Assembly: GCF_014839805.1 (NCBI RefSeq)
Contig: NC_051138.1
Coordinates: 14,660,020-14,724,019 of the forward strand
Direction: 5' to 3'
Source: Manduca sexta
Lineage: Eukaryota > Arthropoda > Insecta > Lepidoptera > Sphingidae
DNA: 64,000 nucleotides
Shown here: positions 22,226-34,256 of the stretch, piece by piece
How positions within the stretch are numbered: the stretch's first letter is position 1
How the letters are laid out: each line of letters starts with the position of its first letter
Program-made: the position numbers and the translations under genes
The notes under the pieces: generated by a model
The model's database searches: none
What the model saw: only the letters and a program-made list of their open reading frames with translations
What the model was told of the DNA's origin: nothing

Positions 22226-22489
22226 CAACAAATCTAAAAATAATATAACAAATACAAAACCATTGAAATATCCTCTTTCCCTTCAACATTCTTGTGGGAA
22301 TAATTAATATTACGAGTCCAAGCGTTTAGTTGTTCCTGGATCGTTTCCTGTGCAGGGACATGTGGCCGACGACCGTATCAATATACGGAAATGTTGGTAC
22401 ATTATATTAATATACATACTTAAGAGGTATGTACTTAAAACATGAAAAATGTATAATGTTGGGTCCTAAGCAAAGCTGTGAAGTATTAA

Positions 22490-22560
22490 GGAAGGCCGGC
22501 ATAGTTGTCTCGATTACCGAGGGATGCATTAACATCACTTAGAATCAGGTGCAGTGCAGA
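22490..22560 (+). repeat. REP-E short fragment
   Basis: Holds AAGGCCGGCATAGTTGTC and AGAATCAGGTGCAGTG, matching the central and 3' parts of the 7.7-kb copy. Confidence 0.5.
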
Positions 22561-22750
22561 AAATGGCATACCAAAATATGTGAATATACAATTCGCCGTT
22601 ACATTTTGGAATAAATAAGTCGATAAGCAATCTACTTTCATATTATTATTATAATAAAACATAAAATCCAATCTTAGGCAACCTAAGTGTTTTTCTCGAA
22701 TAGAAATTCACCCAGGTTTTGGTTGCCAATTCTGAGAATGAAACCCAGAA

Positions 22751-23057
22751 TCAGGGTTGACAGGCCAAACTTTTATTTAGCTTCGCACATTTGCACACAG
22801 CTTTTGGTTGCCTGATATCAAGAAGCCCAGCATTAGAGTTGCCCAGTTTTAGTGCAACAATATACCCCGGGGCCGACCCATATGCGCTGAAGAAGGCCAC
22901 CGCGGTTTTTGTTTGGTATGCTGATGTGGGGTTACAGGGGTTAGGGAATTCGTCTAATGCTCGTTCGGATGATACTATACTCTCGAGTGTCGACATTAGC
23001 CGCAAGACTGGTGAAGATAGTAGCGTAAAGAGTTTTTTGCTCGCAAAAAAAATATAA
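22751..23057. other. Stop-poor GC-richer segment with opposing open frames
   Basis: Open frames run in both directions (84 codons minus, 88 codons plus), and GC is much higher than around it, with CCCCGGGGCCGACCC and GCCACCGCGG words. Neither translation shows a domain I know. It may be a fragment of an unrecognised transposon (the GGCCGACCCATATGCGCTGA word seems familiar from moth repeats) or a constrained non-coding segment. I do not call a gene. Confidence 0.35.
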
Positions 23058-23709
23058 AGGTTTGCCCGATTGTTAATAGTTTATTTTACTAACCCTACCT
23101 CATGCTAATGCCTAAACTGAAGCTGTCACAATGGCTCCGATTCAACACTGACGTATCAACGGACACACTCGATATAACTACATTATGATGGATCTTTTAC
23201 ACATAAACGTACTTCCGGTTGGAGGGTGGTCACTGACGATGGAAATAATTACACGTTCCTGTGGGAACTGGTCTGTTATCTAGGGTTTACGATTGGGGTT
23301 GGGATTTAATTAGTATCTTCCAGAAACACTTTGTTTGGGATGTGAAGAAGACAACCGTTTGTCTACAGATATAGTCTGACCAGAATAGAACTTAGCGAAG
23401 TTTTAGAAAAAAAATCTTGAAAATGGATTGTAGTTTTATATTTGTGCAGAAAATAGTGACGTTACATACCTTATATGTAAATTATATGTTAAAAACTGCT
23501 ATGGAATTATAGAGTTGATTAATTTCGGATTAGAACTATATTTATTTATTAAAGGAACAACCCACGAAATATACATCGATGCATGATTAATACAGTTTCA
23601 AACAAAAAGCTAAATGTTTCAATTACGAGTCGTCACAGCATGCACATAATACAAAATGAGTGAAAGGATAAGACAGGGTAAAGAGGGAGGGGTGCAGATA
23701 ATTAACGAA
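23058..23709. other. Unique sequence, nothing recognised
   Basis: No frame or repeat of note. Confidence 0.4.
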
Positions 23710-24176
23710 TCATTGTAGTTTTAATAATTTGGATATGGTAAATGAAAATCCGCCAGATTGGCTTCTGCATACGATGTACACTGTACACATACGAGTGTGG
23801 TGTGAAATGTGAATTCGACCAAGTCCATCTGACGAGCGTTCCACGAGCGCCATAAAAGTGGAAGCACTTAAGTTCCAAATACGCATCGCCCTTTCATTTG
23901 ATATCGATCTACGAATGTCAAAACAATACCCCGTACTCGGCACAATCGAAACTTTCACCAGACAAAAAACGAATGAAAAATCACCGCCGAAACGCAGATG
24001 TCCTTTTAAATGTGCTCTCAAGACGAAATATATTAAAAAACAATCGACAAAAAGGGAGCCTATTCTATTCGCCGTTCGCTTCCTCCCGCCGAGTTTTTAC
24101 CGAGTTCACACTCTGTAGAACAAAAGGGCAAAATAAAGCGACGCCGCCAGCGACACCTGACGAAGTGAGAACGTAA
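23710..24176. other. Stop-poor segment open in three frames
   Basis: Three overlapping frames of 103 (minus), 86 and 92 codons (plus) coincide over about 470 bp, and CpG is raised. Three simultaneous open frames point to a composition effect rather than a gene; none of the translations shows a domain, signal peptide or membrane segment that stands out. Possible constrained regulatory DNA. Confidence 0.35.
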
Positions 24177-26924
24177 CTTGATACCCGTTTTACACGTTAA
24201 TACTAGAAATAATCACCCTTATTACAACAGGGATAAAACACACTTTCACACGTCGTGTTTTCTCTACAACCGAAAGGGGTCGTTTTTTATAAATTGCACC
24301 CTACTGTTTACATAATAAGGTTGATATTATAATGTTTATGCAAATAGTATTAAGATTCAGCATGTACGTGATACGGTCTACCTTTCGCCAAGTAGTTTTG
24401 TATTGGAACAATTTTATAGTTATTACATATTAGAACGCCATCATTGCTTAAGAAAATGGTATTTGCGCTTTCGAAATGTGAAGATTAAAATTATAAAAAG
24501 TTACAGCTCTACATTATCTCTGACCCTTAGAGGATGGATGGGTATGGATTTTATTTTCGTAGCCTAAATTATTCAGATCGACACATTATTCGCGAAAAGC
24601 GACAAAATCCTCCCGATTTTTACTAGCAAGTTTGAAATAGATCCCGATCTACACTAGCAAGTTTCAAAGAGTGATTTAGATCAGAATTATTTTTAAACTT
24701 CACTAAACCACCATCTATTGATGTAACATTAGATCATACTTGTAACAAAATATATAAGTTATTACCTAAGGCTTTACAAATATTCGCGCGCCACGTGCTT
24801 CTGCAGTGAGTATCTAATTAATGTAAACGGCAGTTAATTAATTTTTTATCTTTTTAAATTTCGAACCGTCGCTAAACAGATGGACAGTCATTCAGCCATA
24901 ACTGTCACATCAATTTATAACCTGTGCAAAAAACAATAAAGTAGATTCCAAATTTAAAATCACAGTCATAGACATTGTCAACGGCCAGTAGTCCTTTCGG
25001 CCTTGGATGAAACTGGTTTGAAAAAAATATTCAAATTATCTATCGACACAGTTTGTTAAATGCACTACCAGATTGTCGGTTGGGAGTTGGGTCCACGGTG
25101 TGGCGATGACCCCAAACCGGCCACGCTAGGTATAATAACAAAGATTGGCTTCGCATGATCTTAATTACTATTTTCGTGGAATACGAAGAGAATTTGTGTA
25201 GCGGTTATATTAATGTTCGGCTGCTGTGAATCATCTAAATGGGGCTATTGGTATTTAGATTTGCAGTTATCTGTGAGGAAAATCAAGAATAGTGGGCGGC
25301 TTTTGGGTGAACTTCTTCTGTTTAAAAAAAATATTTTTTTTTTCAATGATCAGATGATATAAGCAGTTTGCCTCTAAAAATGTGCAGGCTTTCTAGAATT
25401 TTAACAATTACAGTAGATATAATTATTAAATGCCATTTATTTTAAAAATTAAGGAACATAATCATAGACAATACGAATCACATTTAAACTTCAATTTTTC
25501 GCCACAAAGTAAACCAAATAAATTCGCCGCGTTCATTTGCATTTGCAATAAATAATGTGATATAAATTACAGTGTTCTCAATGACAATAAATCAGATTAT
25601 GAATCAGCAAACGCCTGCTATGGAATCCTGTGCCAGATGGAATAATTCTCGTTATTATTTTATTACTACATTAATAATAAAATATTCAATCTGAAATCTT
25701 TAACGTTCGAGTTTCGGTGTAATTATTCGTAGGAAAGTATACAGGTATACAGTTTAAACGACACGCTGGGCACGCAAAGTTGGTTCGTGGGACTGTTTAC
25801 ATTCAGAAAATGGAAATAATTTAGTTTCCAGAAAATTCAGATAGACACATAGATATTGTCAGTAAATTTAACAATATAAACAATTATTGTAGTCGTTTAG
25901 TGCTGTTCATATAAAACGTTATCCGATGTAAATCGTTGCATACCACAATGGGTATCAAAATTGTAAAACCCGCACTAGATTTCACGCTCCCACAGAAAAA
26001 TTACTCGCTAATGCTACGTTTAGAAACTATGTATTCGAAATTTATAATACACATGGAAAAAAATCAAACATCATATTTTTGCAATATATCGTTTTCACTT
26101 TGGTTATTTTTTTTATATGTCAATATTGCTTCTATGATGAAAATGCCACTGAAATTATTGATGCCGTGCATCTCCTAAAGTTCACATGAATCTATGATCA
26201 ACTGATACTACAGACAATTTAATAAGGAATAGTTTGGTAGTTATTTTTTTTCAAAAAGTCCTAAAATACTTTTTTGAGTTTTATTCGTAAATATTTGCAT
26301 TTACCCGCGTGAAACATACAACGAATTGTTCACGGTCGTTTTCTTGGTGACGCATCTTAAGTAAATACATCAATTGACTCGAAAAATCTCATCAGAACTA
26401 ATTAACTACATCAATTGACTCAGAAAAGGACTCTTTAGAACAAGACTATGTAGGGTGATATATACTAGCAAGGACTATCCATATGGGAATAAACAGTTGA
26501 AGACAACCAAATTCTAGTTAAAAATATATTAACATGCTGCATTTTAGTTGTTTTTACAATATAGAGAAAGGTATAATGTATACTTAATTATGTTTAGAAA
26601 GAAATACGTACTTATTTAATAGTATATATAGACCAAAATGATTTAATTACCACAAAAACGGTACTAAGTACGAAACGTCGTGAACCCTGATCTTTGCCCT
26701 GGAAACTGCTGATTTGAAACAAGTATTTACTTTTGCATCGCTCATTATCTAATCTTTATAAGGGCTAAGGACACAACAAGAAACAATCTGCATTACTGAT
26801 TACTGCTTTAAGCTATTTCAATTTATTTACTTGGTTTCTCTCTTTCTTATATCTCTCTGTTTATCTTGTTAAGTAGGTTTCTTAGGCTGTGCGCAGACAC
26901 CTTGATTTATTAATATAGTAAAGT
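24177..26924. other. Long unique stretch, no gene supported
   Basis: The longest repeat-poor stretch of the window. The 80-codon frame at 25,936-26,178 is AT-rich and featureless. A 14-bp direct repeat ACATCAATTGACTC occurs at 26,367-26,380 and 26,408-26,421. Nothing else recognised. Confidence 0.4.
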
Positions 26925-27246
26925 AGTGTATAGTAATATCAGCGCTGTATTACATACTGACCTACTGCTGGGCACAGGCCTCCTTAACTACTGAGAGGGA
27001 TTAGGCCTTAGTCCACCATCTGGCCTAGTGCTGATTGACAAACTTCATATAACCTCAAAATTGTCATGGAGAACTTCTCAGGTAGGCAGGTTTCCTCACG
27101 ATGTTTCCCTTCACCGCTAAAGCAGGCAATAATTCACAAATACTACACGCAAAACTTTAGAAAAGTCAGAAATAAGCCTTTGGGTGTTGAAATTGCAGAC
27201 ATTCGTTTCAGCAGTCCATTCCCAATTAGGCTCTCACCGCCTTTTT
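26925..27246 (-). mobile_element. SINE-B, diverged full-length copy
   Basis: Carries CAGCGCTGTATTACATACTG at the tail end, AGAGGGATTAGGCCTTAGTC in the middle, and the inverted tRNA-like head near 27,185-27,240. No clear duplication flanks it, and it has more differences than other copies, so it is old. Confidence 0.75.
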
Positions 27247-27465
27247 AATGTAATTATTTTCATTATAGGTTATGTCCAAGTAAATTTGTAACTGGAGCTT
27301 AAGAGCCCAGAGAAGACTTCTTATGCTATTCTTCTATGTTGTCTGTTGAATCATACCACCATGTTAAGAAGCCAAAGACGTTACCGGTAATACGTCGATG
27401 GTGGTGCTAAGCTCAGTCTACATTAGCATGGCCATGTTCCAAATCACTGATTAGGAAAGGCAGCA
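27247..27465. other. Spacer with possible repeat remnant
   Basis: The GTTGAATCATAC...GTGGTGCTAAGC words faintly resemble 38,255-38,310 (GTTGAATCATAAAG...GCGGTGCTAACC), but the match is too short to call a family. Confidence 0.25.
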
Positions 27466-27625
27466 GTGGTGAAGGGTCTATATAATCCGATGCCTACCAG
27501 CATCCCTTTATGTAGAATCAAATTATCATCAAAACGATTTGCAGACTACATTCATTCATATAGTACCTATACATTTTGTCGGGTTCCCTTCGTAAAATTT
27601 CACCTTTCGCCACTGAAAAGCAGAT
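27466..27625 (-). repeat. REP-F copy
   Basis: Shares, in inverse order, the landmarks of the copy at 53.4 kb: AGAATCAAATTATCATCAAA, GCAGACTACATTCATTCATA, a GTACCTATACATTTTGTCGG block and TTTCACCTTTCGCCACTG. The family looks like a SINE-sized lepidopteran repeat; no promoter boxes were made out in this copy. Confidence 0.6.
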
Positions 27626-27964
27626 GTTATTCAACGGTGATAAAAAATCTTTTTATCCAAAATGTATATCATTTATTTCGTTATTTTATTTAGTAAATTC
27701 AAGTTACTTATATAGTCATTCTTACTATTCAAATGAAACACAACATAAACAAACATTATCTGAATAAATGAAACCTAAATGTTATCTCTTCCAACTCACT
27801 TCAGAATCAAGTCGACCGCAGTAACTCGCCAGCGCCCTTGAGCTAGTTACTGTTCCGGCAGCAGTCTGCCACTTGCTAAACTGGCTTCTGACGTAACTCG
27901 AACAATTATCGTTTTAAGAGACACCCTGTATATGTGGGTAGTGGGATTTTTTTTAAATATAAGT
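27626..27964. other. Unique spacer
   Basis: CAGTAACT (27,819-27,826) and AGTTACTG (27,845-27,852) form a small inverted pair. An ACACCCTGTATATG word near 27,920 resembles a DNA-transposon end without a partner. Confidence 0.3.
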
Positions 27965-28012
27965 ATATTGTATCACGCCTCTTTGTCCTTTATGGGGTAG
28001 GCAAAGGAGTAA
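27965..28012 (-). mobile_element. SINE tail remnant
   Basis: TATCACGCCTCTTTGTCCTT then TATGGGGTAGGCAAAGG matches, inverted, the tail hairpin and GGCAGAGGCG region of SINE-A-like elements. Too short to place further. Confidence 0.35.
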
Positions 28013-29619
28013 CATACCCATATCTTACCAGCTATGTGAGGTTAGGTTGTTAATAACTTGAATAATTTTTGTAATTTAGAAAACTAACAAAGAAGTCACC
28101 CCCTAAGTGGTCCACCATTAAATACCCATGAGAAATTCAGGGATATGCTGAGTAGTAAGGAAACTAGGCTACTAGGCTGCTCAATTAAGAAATTGTCAGA
28201 AACAATCTAACATCACATTCTTGGCACAAACAACGACAAAGCTTTTTTATATTTTCAATACATAACTTTTCATAGAGTTTTTAATCTGTATAATATCGCT
28301 ATGTATCATCATAAATAATTATTAGGCACGTTACTTCCAAAAACTGGTTCCGCATTTCGGACTCTATTTCAAAGTATTATGGATTAAAATAAAATTAGTA
28401 GCGTATAGGCCCTTGAAACCTCGATCGATAATTTTTTATTATTATAGTTATAAAGTGAACATAATTTTGTATTATATTGATATGTTTAATATTAAAAAAT
28501 ATGATATACGCGCCGATGACAGCATTTTATATAATACTGTGGCAAATGTGCATATGTTTAGGTTTTTTTACAATATGGCGTCTTTATGGGCTGTGAACAA
28601 TTTTCTATTTTGTTATAGTGATAGTAAAGGAGCACGTGAAATTATTGCTTTATTATTAAATTTAATATTAATAAATTCAATGAATTAAGTTATTTGAAAA
28701 TAAGACAACTTATAAGTATTGGATCTCATTTTGACTTTAAATTTCATTTCCTTTTTAATTTTTAAATCTGCGTTCCAAAATATCTTTTAAATTTAAAGTC
28801 TGGAAGTAATAAACATAAAAATATTTTATCATTTTTGGCTTCAGCTGAAGAGACCTTTTATCTTGAACTGAGCATTACGTGACATCATGTGTTACATAGA
28901 TCATCTCAGCTGGCTGGCTGTAGCCAAACGAGATTTCCTTAACAGAAGGGATAAGGATTTTTATTGCTTTATTTTCGTCATATCAGATACTAACAAAAAC
29001 GGAGATAATCTATAAAACTGTTAATCAGTGAGCTATTTTAATAAGTCTTCCATTTTTAAATTGATATTAGGAAATTGACAAAACAAGCCATTCAAATACA
29101 GATAAAAAACTTTTAAACAATATGTTAATTTTATGCAATAGACATTGTAGACGAGAGGGGATCATTTTAAAATGGCGTCAATTAAATCGTGCGGTTACAA
29201 TTAACGTTCATGGAATGTCCCGATGCGATTGTATCTGACCCGGGGCTATCGGGTAGCCGGTTCGACTCCCAGCTACCGTTCGGTGAATGTTCGTGATTTA
29301 TCGTGGAAACCGTTTGTTTTACTCGTTTAGGTTAATTGAATAAATTTCGTTTGGGTCAATGATTGTATCGCGAAGGATCGATTTCAAACTTCCTTTATTT
29401 GTATTAGTTTTATTAATTGGTGTCAGACGTTATTGAAGAAGTTCATTGAAGTGTGTTCTCCAGAAATGTAAATAGAGACTGTCTACCCAACTATCAATTT
29501 TACTAATTCTGATGAAATTTAGCCAAATTTAATGCCTAGCCATCGAAGTTCTCACAGTTAGGTTCTAAGGTATTTCAGATCGCCACATTTAACCAAACTT
29601 TTCCAAACCCGAAAGCATC
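28013..29619. other. Unique sequence, no gene supported
   Basis: The 91-codon frame at 28,413-28,688 is AT-rich and has no features. Around 29,243-29,282 a GGTTCGACTCCCAGC word looks like a tRNA T-arm, but no cloverleaf can be built. Confidence 0.4.
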
Positions 29620-29960
29620 ACAAAACGAGAACTAAGCCTCGCATTTCCATGTCTCTCTCAAAGGGGCCGATAAAACAAAACTATCCCGGCCCAAGCATCC
29701 GTCAGTGTCACAGCGCGGGAATAACAATTCGGTGCCATTGTGCCTCCGAGCTCTAACTCGAAAATTCGCAAATTAAATCCCGAAAACCGGCGAGCGCTGT
29801 CACCTCCGCTTGTCTCCAAAAACGATACCGCATTGTCTTTCAAAACTGATTTTCTGACCGTACCGCGTAACACTGGTAGGTGGTGCGTTCGAAAAACGAC
29901 TCTATTCATGCTGATGAAGGTTGGTTTTGGAATGGAGTGGATCGGTGGTTAGTACGGTTC
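29620..29960. other. GC-richer island with opposing open frames
   Basis: Frames of 83 codons (minus, 29,658-29,909) and 70 codons (plus, 29,740-29,952) overlap in a segment clearly richer in GC and CpG than the flanks. No protein family was recognised in either. It is bounded by plain AT-rich DNA and does not match any repeat in the window, so constrained non-coding DNA or a 5' UTR/promoter are the better guesses. Confidence 0.35.
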
Positions 29961-30304
29961 GATACGTAGCTCGGTAGAGTTTAAGTCGTGTACCCAGACT
30001 TTCGTCTGTCCTCCGGCCTATTTATTGCCAGTTGCCGAAAGTTGTCCGAATTAATAATTTAATACCCTCGATATGGAGTATTGAACTGTATATTTCACGT
30101 TTTAAGATATATTTTTGTACGGTGAAATGTTTTTTAATTGTTTTACATGATTATATGGTCTCATGCGGGATTTAAATATATTTTTTATGGTCATTCATCC
30201 TGGTTGAATCATTAAGCTGTGATGGCGTAGTAATTGCTTATTAAACGGCGAAGTTGAACCTGGCTGAAATCGTTTGATGGCTTACGTTTTATTATTGTCC
30301 TTAC
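29961..30304. other. Unique spacer
   Basis: Nothing recognised. Confidence 0.35.
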
Positions 30305-30505
30305 ATCACTAACGGTGAAGGAAAACATCGTGAGGAAACTTGCATACCTGAGAAATTCTCTATTAGGATTTTTTGAGGATGTGTGAAGTCTACCAACCCG
30401 CAATAGGCTAGCGTGGTTGACTAAGGTCTATTCCCTCTCAGAAGTAGAGGAGGCCCGTGCCCAACAGTGGGACAGTATATAATACAGGGCTGATATTATT
30501 TTCAC
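30305..30505 (+). mobile_element. SINE-B, 5'-truncated
   Basis: Begins at TCACTAACGGTGAAGGAAAA, the middle of SINE-B, and runs to ATACAGGGCTGATATTATTT. The tRNA head is absent. No duplication was read. Confidence 0.8.
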
Positions 30506-30539
30506 CATCCCTGTCCTACACATTATATAAGCAAAGTAA

Positions 30540-30722
30540 TATTGAAACTATTTTTAGGATTATATCGCGGTTTTTATATTATAATTTTCTCCCCACGTTT
30601 TAAAGACTCAGAGTCCGCACTGTAAACATGAAGACTGCAGTCTTCGCAACGTTGGAAAAATTATAATATAAAAAACCAACTGAAAATTAATTTCATATCG
30701 ATGTCTAACATTCGCGTAAACA
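30540..30722. mobile_element. PAL element 2
   Basis: Arms CGGTTTTTATATTATAATTT (about 30,568-30,587) and its imperfect inverse at 30,655-30,677 flank a loop with AACATGAAGACTGCAGTCTT and CGCAACGTTGG. The right end AATGTCTAACATTCGCGTAA is the inverse of the left end of PAL 1. The left outer end is lost. A SINE-A sits directly at its right terminus. Confidence 0.6.
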
Positions 30723-30728
30723 TAAAAA

Positions 30729-30987
30729 CATAACATCACGCATTTATCCCCGAAGGGGTATGCAGAGGCGCAACTAGGGCACCCACTTTTCGCCAAGTAT
30801 GTTCCGTCCCATGATGTGATAGGGGGCGAGCCTATCGCCATATCGGGCACAAATTCCAGACTCCGGGCTGATACTGAGCAGAAAAAACCCAAATATCACT
30901 TTGCCCGACCCGGGATTCGAACCCAGGACCTCAGAGCGCTATTGTACCGGACATGCAATACAACTACGCCACCGAGGCAGTCAGTCA
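30729..30987 (-). mobile_element. SINE-A, full length, recent
   Basis: On the minus strand it runs from GACTGCCTCGGTGGCGTAGT (box A region), CTGGGTTCGAATCCCGGGTC (box B) and a unique body to a tail with the perfect CCCCTTCGGGG hairpin and GTGATGTTATG. Exact 13-bp duplications GTAAACATAAAAA flank it at 30,716-30,728 and 30,988-31,000. It differs from the copy at 48.3 kb only by one A in an A-run, so both are young. The duplicated word includes the end of PAL element 2. Transcribed by Pol III if active; mobilised by an unidentified LINE. Confidence 0.92.
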
Positions 30988-31000
30988 GTAAACATAAAAA

Positions 31001-31194
31001 ATCATAATAAAATGGATATGAATGATATGAAACACATGAAAATTGATTAATTCCACAGCCAATAATTTAGTCAATATCAGGGATATTACACGTAGCTTAA
31101 CACTTTCATATCATAGTCATCAGCCTTTATATCTCCTCAGGCCTGTTTCATAATTTATAATTAAAAAATATCCTACAAGTGAAATAATAGACAG
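31001..31194. other. Unique spacer
   Basis: Nothing recognised. Confidence 0.3.
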
Positions 31195-31300
31195 CTAATG
31201 TAAAAACATACACACCTACATTACTCCTGAATGCTATAGACATTTTTTTATCCTGGACAAACTATTTGCAATTTTTCGGAGCTGCAGGCGAGAGCTAGTC
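31195..31300 (+). mobile_element. Helitron-like 3' fragment
   Basis: Contains CCTACATTACTCCTGAATGC, also found at 3.7 kb, and ends GCAGGCGAGAGCTAG before T, a diverged form of the CTAG|T terminus. Confidence 0.4.
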
Positions 31301-32889
31301 ATAGCAAACGTATAAGCCATTTTTAACCAGAGACGAATGCATTGGGGCCTTTTTTTTGATAGCCATCACGCGGGCGGATGTACAAGCGACACCTCTTTCA
31401 CAATAAAAGTATTAATAATATAAAATGAGTTCATTTAATAAAACGTATATTAAAACGTGATATATTGATTAAATAACTGGAAAAAAACTCCGTAACGTCG
31501 GCATGCGACATTCCGTGCGTACAGCGGTCGTGATGTCGCGACGTGTACCATGGTACACGGAATACGCTGCGGATTAATGATACCAGATACATTTTGGTAG
31601 TATACTGGCGACCACCATGGTTTTGGGTACATTAAAAGTTTTTAGGAAGAAATATTTGGTTAATTTCGGCAACTTTGGACGTAAATTCGGTTGGTTGGTG
31701 GTTAGCGTGATACCTGTCGCATAAACAAAAGCAATTAGACGGGCATAGCAAGTAACTGGAATTGGTTAACAGTTGCTCATAAAATAAGTAGAGATTGTTC
31801 CCATTTCATTTATGGAAATATAATATTCTTGGATAGCAAAACGTAATAAAGTAAGATACACAATACACCCATTAGAAGATTCCATTTTTTAAATCCGAAA
31901 CAAAATAGGCGCGTAACTAATGAGTATTCATAAAAGCGTTGCGATCTACCAGAATTTAAAATAAAAGTCATGTATGGCACTACACTAAATTATTCAAACT
32001 ACAAATTTAGATATTAAAATTATAATGCGTCATTCATCAGTAAAGGTGGACATAAAAATGGCGGGACCTCTGACCAAGACGTTAATTTAAAATGTCTATA
32101 AAAATAAGTTCTTGTGAATGCGAGTGTACTTGGGCTGAATCCAAAAGCTATCTGATTGTACTGAGACAATATTTAGCTTGAATTATGTTATTGATACGAG
32201 CTGTATAGCGGACAATGTTTTAATTAACCAAGTGTTGAAATTGAACTTCATTGTATTAAAGAACTTATTTAAAATTTTAATTTTTCTTTAAATTTAAATT
32301 AAGAAACATTAAAATAGGCAAGTAATTAATATAATTAATATTTTTATACAAAATTTAAGAACGTAATTTGTGATTGTACTTAGAATTAATTTTATATCAT
32401 CTTCGGTTCAAATTGTATACTTTTTTATTATCTATGTTTTTTGCATCATGCCCATGTTCGAATTTCAAAACTTGATGTTAATAATGAATTAATATTTTTT
32501 AATGATATTTCTGTCTTGTGCGGTGTAGTTACCGACTTTACCCAACATAAATAACAACGTGCGCCGACTTTACCTACATGTATTATAGCTACCGTATAAA
32601 TACGTAAGTAGGCAATAAAAGTAAAATAATGTTCATGTCCATTTAAAAGCATGTAACTGTTCAGCTATTTGTAGTTTATTATTGAAACTAGCAACACAAT
32701 GTAGCATTCGTCTCAGCGGGAATTCATAAAAATGCTTCATCACACCCCATTAAGATACAATAACTGGAATCCAGAGACAAAAAGCGAATAAAAAAGCCAA
32801 AGTCGTTTGGCTCTTACATAACGCATATGGTGTACCGTCGGCAACACAAGTGGCGCATTATTCCGAATGAAACGAAAATTATCTCGGCT
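31301..32889. other. Unique sequence with CpG-rich palindromic patch at 31,490-31,640
   Basis: The patch includes the perfect 18-bp palindrome CGTGTACCATGGTACACG (31,542-31,559). TTCCGTG at 31,511-31,517 and CACGGAA ending about 31,562 extend the symmetry. Homeodomain-like GATTAATGAT follows. No gene was seen; the remainder is AT-rich. Confidence 0.4.
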
Positions 32890-33140
32890 CCTATCGAGAG
32901 GTTGTGAATAAAAAATAAAAAACGGCGAAACGTAAATGCGGACAAGAAATTATGATACTACCAAATACGCGGGGAAAAACTCGATTTTTATACATACGTA
33001 TAGGTTTTATAACGGATTCCGAACCAATTATCGTGCGTTTCGGCACGGACGCTGTTAGCCGCGGCAGTAACATTTGTCTACTTGTTTTGCCGGCTGTACT
33101 TAAGGGCAATTGTTATTCCGCGTCGGCTCTTTTTTAATAA
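32890..33140. other. GC-richer island with opposing open frames
   Basis: A 72-codon minus frame and a 61-codon plus frame overlap in a CpG-rich stretch with no match to the window's repeats and no recognisable protein. Same character as the islands at 22.8, 23.9 and 29.7 kb. Confidence 0.3.
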
Positions 33141-34246
33141 TTGTTTAATTTTTTTAATGGCATAGCTGTGGTACTGTTTCACCTTCGTATTCGGCAGGGT
33201 TACTAAACAGGTGGAGTATACACGTCCGTATGGTATTTTTAGGTTATATATTTTCAAAAAATATATAGCTTATGTTATTTTATTCATGGTTTAAAAAGGG
33301 AATTAAAAGTTTAGTGTATTTTTATTGTAAAAATACACCGTTGTTGAAATTGCATGTATTGAGTTTCGAGGTTCGATTCTTTACATTTGTAAGATATCTT
33401 CGTAGCATAATGCGTTGAATATTATGGATTTTGTGCATGTTTATTTCACACAAACATAGTTTTCTACGCCTCAGTTTTGACACCTCAACGAAAATAACAC
33501 GAAACATAAAAAAATAGTAAAATACTTCTAACCCAAGCCAATAGACTGCCACTATCGTATATTTATACACAATTTTTTAATTTTGTTTATTTTATTTAAA
33601 GGATTGCGAACAAAATTAACAATTATGCAAAACGGTAATAAAAAAAATATCTGGACTAATTGCAATTTTAATAACAGGCAACCACAAAATGCGCTAGTTA
33701 AAAAATATAAACATATAAAAAAATAGATTAACAATATAAATCTATGTATCTACCTATATACCTAATATCTAATTTTAAATTTAGTAGTTAATTGTGCCAT
33801 GTTAAATATACAAATGCCATATTAAACCTTATATACCAATCCTACATAATTAGGCGAGAATGTTACAATTTAATGTTATTAAGTAATTTTAACATTCCCA
33901 TAGTAAATGTCAAAATAGATTTCTATAATTAAAGTGTCAATAGGGTTTAAGGGCCATATTTAATAACGTAAGCGTAATTATTTTGGTATTTGTTTATCTT
34001 AATAAATTATACTATGAAACTATATTCTCATAAGGTTTATCTGTCATATAGCTAATTTAACCTTAGGTTTTGTGTCGGTTTTGTAATTTTATACCTATAG
34101 CTCTGTTATTTCGGAAGAAAGAAACGCTTTTTATTTTAGATTATTTATTGTCGGATGGCTTAGCCAGACTTAATACAATCATTCACTACGCTTTTTGTTA
34201 CATAAGAGGCAACCATATTCGTATTTTAACAGGTCATACCAACATT
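33141..34246. other. Unique AT-rich sequence
   Basis: Very AT-rich; chance frames only. Nothing recognised. Confidence 0.4.
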
Positions 34247-34256
34247 TGTATATTAA

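Noticed and set aside
29215..29290. tRNA-like word GGTTCGACTCCCAGC with a hairpin next to it
   Set aside because: A T-arm-like segment exists, but no matching acceptor stem or box A at tRNA spacing could be built, and no SINE body follows.
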